A stretch of DNA of 64,000 nucleotides. It comes from Halomonas korlensis. Lineage in GTDB: Bacteria > Pseudomonadota > Gammaproteobacteria > Pseudomonadales > Halomonadaceae. Both the position numbers and the translations under genes were made by a program. The DNA lies in contig NZ_FPBP01000008.1 of assembly GCF_900116705.1 (NCBI RefSeq), positions 140,744-204,743 of the forward strand, read 5' to 3'. The notes beneath the pieces were generated by a model. That model worked only from the letters and a program-made list of their open reading frames with translations. It did no database searches and was not told the DNA's origin. The stretch's first letter is position 1; each line of letters opens with the position of its first letter. Shown one piece after another: positions 8,245-16,364 of this stretch.

Positions 8245-9573
8245 TTACGATGCGGGGGGCTTAGCAAGGTCATCCAGGGACTCGACGAAGGTGCGATAGT
8301 CCTGGCTCACGCAATCGGCATAACTGACCGCCAGCAGGGATATCACCTCGACGAAGTGATCGAGCCGGCCATCGACCCGCTCGCAGACACACCTGGCGAA
8401 GCGCGCCGGGTCGTCCGGGTGCAAGGCACGAGCCCCACGCAGATGCTCACGCGCCAGTATCCGCCCCCACTGCTTGACCAGCTTGCGATAGGGCTTGGCG
8501 CCGTCCAGCTTGTAGGTCGGAAAATCTTCCTTGAAAGGCGAGCGCTCGCGCACCGAGAAGACCGCTTTATCCAGGTGTAGCCAGCCCAGGTAGGGATCGG
8601 GATGTTCGGCGATGGCGCACAACGCCGCGGCATGCCGGGCCCCCTCGTGAGGGAAGGCAGCGCGCCAGGCGCGTTTCTCGGCGGCGTTCATCAGCCGCCA
8701 GCCCTCCGGCGGGGTCTGCTGCTTGACGTCGAGGATCACGTCGTCGTGCTCATGGTCGCGCCCGCCCTCGATCAGCACATAGAAACGCTCGAGGCCCAGC
8801 GAGCCGGTCCCGGCATCCAGCCGGCGCGCCATGTCCTTTACGCGAAAATGAGCCTCATCGGTCGGGGTATGCGCCTTCACCAGCGTGTGGCGATACTCTT
8901 CCTCGATGGCCTTGCGCAGCTGGCTGGCCAGAGGGGCGGGCAGCCGGGCGAGCTTGCCCGGTCGCTCGGCGAAATTGCGTCCCTCGTCGGTCAGCTGCGT
9001 CCACTTCTCGAGCATCTTGGCGCGGCTCTGCTTGCGGCTCACCTTCTCGAGGAAAGGTGCCAGCGTTCCCTTGGCGGTCTCCAGGGTAACCGCCTCCGGC
9101 ACCTCGCCGCGTGCATGGCCGGCCAGTTCGTCGTGATAGCTCTCGACCAGCGCCTTCAGCGCCTTGCGCGTCCCCTTGCGCGAGAGCTCGACGTTCTCGC
9201 GGGCATCGAGCACGAGGCTGATGGCCAGGCGCCAAAGATCGTACTGGTAGTCACTGATCAGGGCATCGTCGAAGTCGTCCATGCCGTAGCGCACGGCGTC
9301 GTCATGATGCCCGTAGGCCCCGAAATTGTAGGCATGGGCATCGCCCTGCAGCCAGGTCTGGGTCTCTGGCAGGCCGCCGAACAGCGCGAACCGCCAGTCG
9401 TGCCAGACATCATCCCAGTAGAGGTGGTTGGTGCCACGAAAGAACCGGTAGGGCGACTCCGCGAGCTTGGCATATTTGGCCTGGCGGTCGTCATCGCTGA
9501 GGGCCGCGTTGGCCGTGGCGATGGCGTCAAGGACCTTCTGCGGACGGTTGTGCAGCGTCAGCGGGCGTGGCAT
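8245..9573 (-). CDS. DUF2252 family protein
   Basis: A 442-residue cytoplasmic protein. The pattern FRGTNHLYWDDV, then WLQGDAHAYNFGAYG, then YGMDDFDDALIS matches DUF2252, whose fold is related to protein-kinase/aminoglycoside-phosphotransferase-like enzymes; the GDAHAYNFG segment resembles the HxDxxxxN catalytic loop. No substrate is known for the family. It is transcribed alone, away from a flavin reductase gene that lies 65 bp upstream in the same direction. Confidence 0.85.
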   Translation of the reverse strand: MPRPLTLHNRPQKVLDAIATANAALSDDDRQAKYAKLAESPYRFFRGTNHLYWDDVWHDWRFALFGGLPETQTWLQGDAHAYNFGAYGHHDDAVRYGMDDFDDALISDYQYDLWRLAISLVLDARENVELSRKGTRKALKALVESYHDELAGHARGEVPEAVTLETAKGTLAPFLEKVSRKQSRAKMLEKWTQLTDEGRNFAERPGKLARLPAPLASQLRKAIEEEYRHTLVKAHTPTDEAHFRVKDMARRLDAGTGSLGLERFYVLIEGGRDHEHDDVILDVKQQTPPEGWRLMNAAEKRAWRAAFPHEGARHAAALCAIAEHPDPYLGWLHLDKAVFSVRERSPFKEDFPTYKLDGAKPYRKLVKQWGRILAREHLRGARALHPDDPARFARCVCERVDGRLDHFVEVISLLAVSYADCVSQDYRTFVESLDDLAKPPAS

Positions 9574-9638
9574 GGCAAGTCCTTGTCGGGAGGTGGCGTG
9601 AGGTAACGTGACGCGGTGGTAGGCTTTTATCGCCAGGA

Positions 9639-10253
9639 TCAGGCCGGGCGCTCCAGCGCAAAGAGGTCGCTCGTTCGCGCATAGTCGCTGCCGGCCATGC
9701 GGCCGATGGGACGCAAGGCCTCCAGGTCGACATGGCGCCCGTTCCAGACCGCCTCATCGACATGAATCGACACCACCTCGGCAAGCACCAGATTACCGGC
9801 CAGCGGCTGGTCGCCGAAGCGGATGATCTCGCGCAGCCGGCAGCCGAAGGCCACCGGCGCCGCCGCCACCCGCGGCACCGAGATACCCGGCATCGCTGCC
9901 TTTTCCAGCCCCGCCAGCGTGAACTCATCCTCGCCGTGGGGCAGGCTCGTGCTGGTAGTATTAAGCGCCTCGACCAGCGCCTCGCCACCGATATGCACCA
10001 CACACTCCGGCACTACCTCAAGGTTGCGGATCGTGTCCTTGGGCTGGCTCTCGCCGTCCAGCAGCGGCGAGAAGCCCAGCACCGGCGGCGCCACGCTAAC
10101 CACGTTGAAGAACGAGAATGGCGCCAGATTGGCGTTGCCGTTGGCGGCCCGGGTCGAGACCCAGGCGATCGGACGGGGGCAGATCGACCCCGAGAACAGA
10201 CGGTAGATCTTGCCGGGGCTCAGCCCGTGTTCCTCCAGCAGGTAGTCGCTCAT
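9639..10253 (-). CDS. Flavin reductase-like, FMN-binding split-barrel protein
   Basis: 204 residues. The segment GSICPRPIAWVSTRAANGNANLAP with SFFNVVSVAPP is the signature of the flavin reductase-like FMN-binding domain; PKDTIRNLEV and a late CRL/E segment fit as well. The ATG at 10253 is preferred because it gives the normal start MSDYLLEEHGLSPG; a longer frame to 10316 lacks support. Likely an NAD(P)H:FMN oxidoreductase or electron donor to an unknown monooxygenase. No obvious partner is adjacent. Confidence 0.85.
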   Translation of the reverse strand: MSDYLLEEHGLSPGKIYRLFSGSICPRPIAWVSTRAANGNANLAPFSFFNVVSVAPPVLGFSPLLDGESQPKDTIRNLEVVPECVVHIGGEALVEALNTTSTSLPHGEDEFTLAGLEKAAMPGISVPRVAAAPVAFGCRLREIIRFGDQPLAGNLVLAEVVSIHVDEAVWNGRHVDLEALRPIGRMAGSDYARTSDLFALERPA

Positions 10254-10358
10254 AAATGTGGGCTCGCTTGATGGATCGGGACCGAGAGTGTCCCCCCGCT
10301 GGGCTCGATTGTTCAAGGGAGCCGCGCAGAGCCAAAGGAGTCAGATGAACCAACGCGC

Positions 10359-10811
10359 TTATTCGAAGCTGGTGCAGACCGGTGCCTGATCGGCGGGTTC
10401 GTGGTTTACCTCGAGACTCACCGGCTCGGTGATGTCCGTGAGGGCAACGCGCCACTGGTGGTCGATGTTCACCGGGTCGCAGCTACCTTCATCGCCCCCG
10501 CCGAAGTTGGAGTCGATCCAGTAATGAACGTCGTAGAGCTTGCCCTCCTCAAGCGCACCGGGGAAGGTGAAGGAAAAGGCCGGATCTTCGTCTGGCGCCA
10601 CGTGGCCGGATTCTGTAGCCACCACTTCCCCGGCCGCCACGTCATAGAGCGCCACTTGGATGGCCTGGTCTCCATGCGGCAAATTGAAGGTGCCGTCACC
10701 GGTAAAGGTGAGATCATGGCCATTACTGGCCAAGGCAGGCGACGCCGCGAGCAGCAGCACGACGGCCAACTGGCATGAAGCTTCCTTGCCGAGGGTGATA
10801 ACGCGCGTCAT
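10359..10811 (-). CDS. Small secreted/periplasmic protein of unknown function
   Basis: 150 residues. An N-terminal signal peptide (hydrophobic LAVVLLLAASPALAS, cleavage after ALA near residue 28) is followed by a beta-rich, acidic domain with two Cys (in GSCDPVNID and PVCTSFE) that could form a disulfide. I do not recognise a family. The acidic composition is typical of exported proteins of halophiles. Its upstream region carries three tandem 15-bp repeats. A ribosome site (AGGAGG in the minus sense, just before 10811) supports the start. Confidence 0.7.
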   Translation of the reverse strand: MTRVITLGKEASCQLAVVLLLAASPALASNGHDLTFTGDGTFNLPHGDQAIQVALYDVAAGEVVATESGHVAPDEDPAFSFTFPGALEEGKLYDVHYWIDSNFGGGDEGSCDPVNIDHQWRVALTDITEPVSLEVNHEPADQAPVCTSFE

Positions 10812-10875
10812 AACTTACCTCCTGTATGTTTTTAGTGTACGCCCGAGGCCATAGCACAGCCTGCCTCCCAGCATA

Positions 10876-10920
10876 GTTCATGGGGCAATGGTTCATGGGG
10901 CAATAGTTCAAGAAGCAATA
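10876..10920. repeat. Three tandem 15-bp direct repeats
   Basis: Two near-identical copies of GTTCATGGGGCAAT(G/A) at 10876-10890 and 10891-10905, and a third degenerate copy GTTCAAGAAGCAATA at 10906-10920. They lie 65-110 bp upstream of the minus-strand secreted-protein gene, where a regulator could bind; no function is known. Confidence 0.8.
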
Positions 10921-11064
10921 ACCGTGACGCTTCAAGCTGGGATGATGATCTTACCGCAGGAATATTCCAGTCTCACAGAGACGCTCAAGCATTTTTCGCG
11001 GCTCAGGACCATGCTTTTCCTGTGACCCGATGCACCATCAGGTCCATTCAGGAGGATGATGAAC

Positions 11065-11352
11065 ATGGTCATTCACAGACTCGCCATCGTGGCATTGCTG
11101 GGATCGCTGCTGGTACCGGGGTTCGTCTGGGCCGATGGGGAACCCTTCAAGCAGCATCGCATGGAGCAGGCTCGCGCTGAATCCGTGGCATCCCAGGGTC
11201 GCGGCCAATTCGAATACCTGGATACGGACGGCAATGGCAGGATCTCAGCCGACGAGGTCACTCAACGGGTCCTGCCGGAACCCTTCCGGGTGATGGACAG
11301 GAACCATGACGGCTACCTGACACCCCATGAGTTTCGGGCTCGTTCGATCTGA
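11065..11352 (+). CDS. Small exported EF-hand protein
   Basis: 95 residues. A signal peptide (IVALLGSLLVPGFVWA) precedes two calcium-binding loops: DTDGNGRISADE (about 54-65) and DRNHDGYLTPHE (about 79-90), both with the canonical Asp/Asn/Gly/Glu spacing. Of three clustered ATGs (11056, 11059, 11065), the last is preferred because the AGGAGG ribosome site ends at 11055. Likely a periplasmic Ca2+ sensor or buffer. It stands alone in the plus direction. Confidence 0.82.
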   Translation: MVIHRLAIVALLGSLLVPGFVWADGEPFKQHRMEQARAESVASQGRGQFEYLDTDGNGRISADEVTQRVLPEPFRVMDRNHDGYLTPHEFRARSI

Positions 11353-11368
11353 GCCATCGGCAGCACAC

Positions 11369-11400
11369 ACAGAGGCGGGGGTTCTGACGCCTGCCTCTGT
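11369..11400 (+). terminator. Hairpin after EF-hand gene
   Basis: Arms ACAGAGGC (11369-11376) and GCCTCTGT (11393-11400) lie 17 bp after the EF-hand stop. There is no T-run, so it could be a weak or Rho-assisted terminator. Confidence 0.45.
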
Positions 11401-11517
11401 CCTGATACGAGCGCAACGGGAGCTGACGACGCCTCGTGCCGGTAGCACTATAATCAATACCCGTGTCTGGTGTTAATCCTGTTTCGGGAAGCCGATAAGT
11501 CATGCGGAGAGCAGGTC

Positions 11518-12186
11518 ATGCAGCGAGGCACCATGATCGTCGAAGATCAGCCGAGCTTGCCAGGCGTCGAGGCGACAAGCAGCGCTCGACGTGCCGCTGC
11601 ACGCGTCCGCATTCGGCACCCCGATGTCCTCCTGCTGGACCGCCAGGACTTCCAGCCTGACGAGTTCGAGAAATTGCTCAGCGATCTGGCCGACACCCCC
11701 ATCGTCATTATCCTGTCGCCCGGCCGGGACAATTGTCATGTGCAGCAGGCCCTGCACGCCGCGGTGATGGCGCTGTCAGGCAGTGCCGACGCTGCGTCTC
11801 CTGCCCGAGGGGAGGCTTCCGTGCCCCATGGCGGACTCGCCGACTGGCAGATTCGGCGGATCGAAGCCCATATCGACGCGCATCTGGACGAGACGATTCA
11901 CGTCCGCGACCTGGCGGCCGTGACTCGGCTCAGTCTTGGCCATTTCGCCCACGCCTTCAAGCAGACCTACGGCATCCCTCCATTGGCTCATGTTACCCGC
12001 CGCCGACTGGCACGGGCATGCGAGCGGATGCTCAACGGCGACGAGCCACTGTCGCGGATCGCTCAGGACTGCGGGTTCTGCGACCAGTCGCACTTCACCC
12101 GGCATTTCCACCGAGCCCTGGGCATGGCCCCGCAGCGCTGGCGGCGCCTGCACGCCGAAGGCCCACGCCATGACCCTGCGGTTTGA
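11518..12186 (+). CDS. AraC-type regulator with degenerate receiver-like N-terminus
   Basis: 222 residues. The last 100 hold two helix-turn-helix motifs of the AraC family (IRVRDLAAVTRLSLGHFAHAF-like and LSRIAQDCGFCDQSHFTRHF). The N-terminal 85 residues look like a worn response-regulator receiver: MIVEDQP resembles strand 1 and its acidic cluster, HPDVLLLD the phospho-Asp strand, and TPIVIILSPG strand 4; the usual Lys is not evident. The start at 11518 follows GGAGA. It overlaps the next regulator by 17 bp, so the two are coupled. Confidence 0.8.
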   Translation: MQRGTMIVEDQPSLPGVEATSSARRAAARVRIRHPDVLLLDRQDFQPDEFEKLLSDLADTPIVIILSPGRDNCHVQQALHAAVMALSGSADAASPARGEASVPHGGLADWQIRRIEAHIDAHLDETIHVRDLAAVTRLSLGHFAHAFKQTYGIPPLAHVTRRRLARACERMLNGDEPLSRIAQDCGFCDQSHFTRHFHRALGMAPQRWRRLHAEGPRHDPAV

Positions 12187-13705
12187 CGACTTCGAACTCG
12201 ATACGGCGCGCTACGAACTGCGTCGACACGGCGAGTTGCGTCGCGTGGAGCCGATGGTGTTCGATCTGCTCGTGCATTTTGCCCTCCATCCAGATCGTGT
12301 CTTCCGTCGCGACGAACTGATCGACGCCGTGTGGGCAGGGCGAGTCGTCTCCGATGCCACAGTGGCTTCCTGCATCAAGCAGGCACGCCGCGCGCTGGAC
12401 GACAGCGGCGATGCTCAGACCTACATCAAGACGGTGCGTGGCCGTGGCTTCCGCTTTACCGCGAACGTCACCGAGTCCGACCGTGCCTCGCCGGTACGCT
12501 CCGCGACCGACGCTTCCTGGACCGCCGGCAGTGACGACCCTTCCCTGCTCATCCTCCCGCTGCGTGCGCTTGCCGACACGCCCGAGCTCGTCCGGTTCGT
12601 CGACGCGCTGACCGGCGAGTTGAGTTCCATCCTCACGCGGATACCGTTGCTGCGCCTGAGCGCCCGGAGCGGATATTACCTCGACCGCCCGGTGACGCCG
12701 ACTCCACGCGAGATTCACGAAACGCTGGGGGTCGACTACGTACTGGAAGGTAGCGTCGTGCAGGCCTGGCCCGACGCGGGCGCGGAGCGGGTGCGCGTTA
12801 CCGTGCATCTGGCCGATGCCAAGTCCGGTTTTCGCCTCTGGGCTGAAACCTTCACGCTGGTCGGGCCGTTGCGCGAAGCTCTTGACGCCGGTGTGCTCGC
12901 CATCATCGCCAAGCTGGAACCGCAACTGCACCGCGCTATCTATCACACGGTGCGCAGCATCGATGGCGAACATAGCGCACGTCAGCTCTATCTCGAGGCC
13001 AGCGGTATTCTGGTGCTCCAGGGCTGGCATCACGAGTCCTTTGCAATAGCGGCGGATCTCCTGCGGCGCAGTTGGCAACGGGAGCCGGGGTTCGCACTGG
13101 CGGCGGCGTATCTCTCACTGGTGCGCGGCCTGGGACATCGCTTCGAGCTCATGGGCGACCGCGAGTCGGCCCGGACGGAGGCGCTCGATGCCGCGGAGCG
13201 CGCGTTACAGCTCGACAGCATGGACTCGACCGTGCTCGGCTTTGCCGGCTGCGCACTTGCCGATACCGGCTATCCCGACCGTGGCCTGCCGATTCTGCGC
13301 AATGCCGTGGAACTCAACCCGGCCAATGCCCAAGCCTGGGCGGCATTGGGCTCAGCGTATCTGGCCGGCAACCGCCCGGACGAAGCGATCGTTCATCTAC
13401 GCCACGGCATTCGCATCAGTCCGCTCGATAGTCGCCTCGCTATCTGGGGCGCAGTGCTCGCCACGGCTCATCTGCTCCTCGGCGACCGCGTCGCCGCCCG
13501 CGAACAGGCCGAACTGGCCTGCCAGCGCGGCGATCGCTGCTACATGCCGCGCATCGTGCTGGCTGCCATCCATCGGCTCGACGGCAAGCATGACCTCGCG
13601 CGCCAGGCGATGGGCGATGCCTACCGCATCAAGCCCGACCTGTCGCATGAGCAGGTGGTCGCACTGGTCGGGCAGAAGCATGGCGCTCGGCTGATGGCGC
13701 TGTAG
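12170..13705 (+). CDS. Winged-helix transcriptional regulator with TPR C-terminus (CadC/HilA-like, soluble)
   Basis: 511 residues. Residues 1-100 form an OmpR-type winged helix (FELDTARYELRRHGELRRVE, then RDELIDAVWAGRVVSDATV and YIKTVRGRGFRF). A FlgO/adenylate-cyclase-like segment follows (LLILPLRALAD, then GELSSILTRIPLLRLSARSG and VDYVLEGSVV). The C-terminal 250 residues are TPR-like helical repeats with an LNPANAQAWAALGSAYL repeat. There is no clear transmembrane helix. The start overlaps the upstream AraC gene by 17 bp. Target genes are unknown; the pair could control the SAM methyltransferase downstream. Confidence 0.85.
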   Translation: MTLRFDDFELDTARYELRRHGELRRVEPMVFDLLVHFALHPDRVFRRDELIDAVWAGRVVSDATVASCIKQARRALDDSGDAQTYIKTVRGRGFRFTANVTESDRASPVRSATDASWTAGSDDPSLLILPLRALADTPELVRFVDALTGELSSILTRIPLLRLSARSGYYLDRPVTPTPREIHETLGVDYVLEGSVVQAWPDAGAERVRVTVHLADAKSGFRLWAETFTLVGPLREALDAGVLAIIAKLEPQLHRAIYHTVRSIDGEHSARQLYLEASGILVLQGWHHESFAIAADLLRRSWQREPGFALAAAYLSLVRGLGHRFELMGDRESARTEALDAAERALQLDSMDSTVLGFAGCALADTGYPDRGLPILRNAVELNPANAQAWAALGSAYLAGNRPDEAIVHLRHGIRISPLDSRLAIWGAVLATAHLLLGDRVAAREQAELACQRGDRCYMPRIVLAAIHRLDGKHDLARQAMGDAYRIKPDLSHEQVVALVGQKHGARLMAL

Positions 13706-13904
13706 TAGCTGTAGTCGTCGTCGCCGCTGCCACGTAATCGCCACACGCTTGCCATCCGATCCCCCCGCAAATCCCCCGCAAATTCCCACGCGGCCCGCAA
13801 GCCGGCCGCAGTGGTGCTGCTTAAGCTGAGCTTACCGTTCGGGTGGCATCCACCAAGGCAGTCTTCCGACGGCACCTTTACAACCCACCTCAAGGAGTCC
13901 TGCC

Positions 13905-14741
13905 ATGACCCTGACATCCTCACTCAAGCCGCAGTCCGCTACGCCCGATTACACGGCGATCAAGGCCAAGCAACAAGCGGTCTGGGGCGCCGGTGACTAT
14001 GCGCGCATCGGCGTCACCCTGCAGATCGTCGGTGAGCAGCTCTGCGAAGCCATGGACCTGCGTGCCGGCCAGTCCGTGCTCGACGTTGCCGGCGGCAACG
14101 GCAACGCCTCGCTGGCCGCGGCCCGGCGCTTCTGCAAGGTCGTCTCCACCGACTACGTCGAGGCGCTGCTGGCCAAGTCTGCCAGGCGTGCTGAAGCGGA
14201 AGGCCTGGCGATCGACTACCAGACGGCGGATGCCGAGAACCTGTCGTTCGCAGACGCCACCTTCGACAACGTCATATCTACCTACGGGGTGATGTTCACA
14301 CCCAACCAGGATCAGGCCGCCGCGGAACTGCGCCGCGTCTGCAAGCCCGGCGGCAAGATCGGGCTGGCCAACTGGACCCCAACGGGCTTCATCGGCCAGT
14401 TGTTCAAGACCGTTGGTCGCTATATAGCGCCGCCGGCGGGCGTGAACTCCCCGGCCGCCTGGGGCACGCAAGACTTTCTCGTCGCGCAGTTCGGTCCGCA
14501 CGTGCAGGCAATCGAGGCCCAGCCGCGGCAATTCATCTTCCGCTACCTGTCACCGCAACATTGGCTGGACGTGTTCAGCACCTATTACGGGCCGACACTG
14601 AAGGCCCTTGAAGCGCTGGATGCCGAGGCCGGACAGGCGCTGCGCGCGGACATCCTCGCCCTGATCGACGCGCACAACCGCGCCACGGACGGCACCATGG
14701 TGGTGCCCTCGGAGTACCTGGAGATCGTCATTACCCGTTAG
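13905..14741 (+). CDS. Class I SAM-dependent methyltransferase
   Basis: 278 residues with a strong ribosome site (AAGGAG, 9 nt before ATG). SAM-binding motif I is LDVAGGNGNASLAAARR (about 64), motif II DYQTADAENLSFADATFD, and post-motif RRVCKPGGKIGLANWTP. This is the UbiE/Methyltransf_11 group. The substrate cannot be told from sequence. It stands 200 bp after the TPR regulator, and both read the same way. Confidence 0.85.
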   Translation: MTLTSSLKPQSATPDYTAIKAKQQAVWGAGDYARIGVTLQIVGEQLCEAMDLRAGQSVLDVAGGNGNASLAAARRFCKVVSTDYVEALLAKSARRAEAEGLAIDYQTADAENLSFADATFDNVISTYGVMFTPNQDQAAAELRRVCKPGGKIGLANWTPTGFIGQLFKTVGRYIAPPAGVNSPAAWGTQDFLVAQFGPHVQAIEAQPRQFIFRYLSPQHWLDVFSTYYGPTLKALEALDAEAGQALRADILALIDAHNRATDGTMVVPSEYLEIVITR

Positions 14742-14822
14742 TTGGGCGATGGGGCGGCGATAGTGCCGCCACCGGTCGCCAGGTAAGTTACTGCATGGCA
14801 TCGGCAAGGCCAAGAGTGATGC

Positions 14823-14867
14823 TTGACGCTGCGGCAAGGGTAGGTAGATTGGGCTACCTACCCTTGC
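14823..14867 (+). promoter_or_regulatory. Promoter with overlapping 14-bp perfect palindrome (TetR-type operator)
   Basis: TTGACG (14823-14828), 16-bp spacer, TAGATT (14845-14850) form a good sigma-70 promoter. The perfect inverted repeat GCAAGGGTAGGTAG (14834-14847) / CTACCTACCCTTGC (14854-14867), with a 6-bp centre, covers the spacer and -10. It lies 20 bp before a tetR fragment. No T-run follows, so an operator is more likely than a terminator. Confidence 0.75.
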
Positions 14868-14886
14868 GATTAACTGAGGCGCCAGC

Positions 14887-15030
14887 ATGCTCTCTTCACC
14901 CACCCAGGCGCCCAAGAGCCCCCATGACCGCCTCATCCATGCGGCTTCCATGCTGCTCGACAGCCACGGCAACACGTCAACGGGCATCGCAACCATCGTG
15001 AAGCGGGCAGCCCCGCTGGATGCATCATGA
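14887..15030 (+). pseudogene. Truncated TetR-family regulator (N-terminus only)
   Basis: 47 codons whose RLIHAASMLLDSHGNTSTGI and ATIVKRA segments match helices 1-2 of a TetR DNA-binding domain. The recognition helix and all of the ligand-binding domain are missing, and the frame ends TGA at 15030 within the ATGA that starts the exporter. It is the remains of an autoregulated tetR-exporter pair, or possibly a leader peptide coupling translation of the exporter. Confidence 0.75.
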
Positions 15031-15983
15031 ACCGGGCGGGCAACGAACGTCTGCTGGGCATCGCGACCGTCCTCATTGCCGCCATTCTCTGGGGAACCAC
15101 CGGCACCGCAGCGACCTTCGCTCCCGAGGTCAGCGCCGTGGCGATCGGCGCCGTGGCCATGGGCGGTGGTGGCCTGTTGCAGGCCCTGCTCGCCGCGCGG
15201 CGGATCCGTCGCCATGCCAGCCTGCTGCGAGCGCAATGGCGCTGCCTTTTGCTGGGAGCTATCGCCGTGGCGATCTATCCGCTGGCATTCTATGCCTCCA
15301 TGCGCCTGGCCGGCGTGACCATTGGCACAGCGGTCTCCATCGGTTCGGCACCGCTGCTCTCGGCACTGATCGAGTATCGCCTGGACGGGCTACGGCTCAC
15401 CAAGCGCTGGATGAGCGGTGCGGGGCTCGGGCTAACCGGCATGTTGCTGCTCTGCCTGGCCGAGGGAAGCGGCCATGTGCCAACGGGGACCGATTCAGGT
15501 GTCATCCCTGGGGTACTGCTGGGGTTACTGGCCGGCCTGAGCTATGCCCTGTATTCGTGGACGGCACGTCGTCTGATGCAGTGTGGCATCGCCTCTCGGG
15601 CGGCCATGGGCGCCACCTTCGGTATTGGTGGCCTGATGCTGATGCCGGTACTTTTCATCACCGGGGCACCGCTGCTGGCATCGTGGGGGAACGCCACCGT
15701 GGGCCTGTACATGGCATTGGTGCCGATGCTGCTCGGATATCTCTGCTTTGGGTACGGCCTGGCGCGGATACCTGCCAGCACTGCGACGACGATCACTCTC
15801 TTCGAACCCGTGGTCGCTGCCGGCCTGGCGGTCGTTATTGTTGGCGAACGCCTGCCGGCAATGGGCTGGGTTGGGATCGGGCTGATACTGGCTTGCCTGG
15901 TGTGTATCAGTGCGCCCGTTAACGTGGCCAAACGCCAGGCGGTCTGCTCTACCCCCCATGTCGGCGTAACGTCTGACCGGTGA
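15027..15983 (+). CDS. EamA/DMT-family transporter
   Basis: 318-residue inner-membrane protein with ten hydrophobic helices in two EamA repeats (about residues 8-145 and 165-300). The first helix carries LIAAILWGTTGTAATFAPE, and the second repeat ends with LFEPVVAAGLAVVIVGE, the family hallmark. It starts in an ATGA overlap with the stop of a truncated tetR and behind a promoter-operator palindrome. That arrangement suggests an inducible metabolite or drug exporter whose repressor has been lost. Substrate unknown. Confidence 0.88.
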   Translation: MNRAGNERLLGIATVLIAAILWGTTGTAATFAPEVSAVAIGAVAMGGGGLLQALLAARRIRRHASLLRAQWRCLLLGAIAVAIYPLAFYASMRLAGVTIGTAVSIGSAPLLSALIEYRLDGLRLTKRWMSGAGLGLTGMLLLCLAEGSGHVPTGTDSGVIPGVLLGLLAGLSYALYSWTARRLMQCGIASRAAMGATFGIGGLMLMPVLFITGAPLLASWGNATVGLYMALVPMLLGYLCFGYGLARIPASTATTITLFEPVVAAGLAVVIVGERLPAMGWVGIGLILACLVCISAPVNVAKRQAVCSTPHVGVTSDR

Positions 15984-16012
15984 AGCGGTGGGTCTTCGGT
16001 TCACAAGGCTCA

Positions 16013-16135
16013 GTTATCATTCTGGATAACGCCAGCAACCATGGCTTCCGTCCCTTTGCGCGAAAGCAGCGGGAGTGGCTGATTCATCGCGTTCATCTCA
16101 ACCACTTGTCGGCCTTCTCGCCGGAGCTGACCTGA
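16013..16135 (+). mobile_element. IS630-family transposase remnant
   Basis: A 40-codon fragment beginning VIILDNASNHGF and ending LSAFSPELT then TGA. It matches the second catalytic Asp region and the YSPELNP motif of the IS630 DDE transposase. Both ends are missing, so it is dead. The rest of 15984-16285 holds nothing else I recognise. Confidence 0.7.
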
Positions 16136-16285
16136 TCGAAACCCTCTGATGTCGGATCACGTACCGCTGATTTAGCAAAATCCTGGCTCGCTACTAACAA
16201 AGGGAGATTTAATATAAAAGATATACAATTAGCTTTTTTCCATATTATTATTGAATTTTAACAAAAAAGAATTAAGAGGCTCAAC

Positions 16286-16343
16286 TTGCCACCCTTCCTC
16301 GGCTTGCCTAACTTTGTTAAATACACTCCATTTATGGTGTGTA
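16286..16343 (+). promoter_or_regulatory. Candidate promoter and operator of Mn-catalase gene
   Basis: TTGCCA (16286-16291), 17-bp spacer, TAACTT (16309-16314). Next comes a near-perfect inverted repeat TACACTCCAT (16322-16331) / ATGGTGTGTA (16334-16343) at the predicted transcript start, where a repressor would block. The catalase start is 21 bp further on. Confidence 0.45.
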
Positions 16344-16364
16344 AATAACCGTCAAGGAGAGACC

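Noticed and set aside
10876..10920. CRISPR-like repeat
   Set aside because: The three units are directly adjacent without spacers and no cas genes are present.
14834..14867. Palindrome as a Rho-independent terminator
   Set aside because: No T-run follows, and it overlaps well-spaced -35 and -10 boxes.
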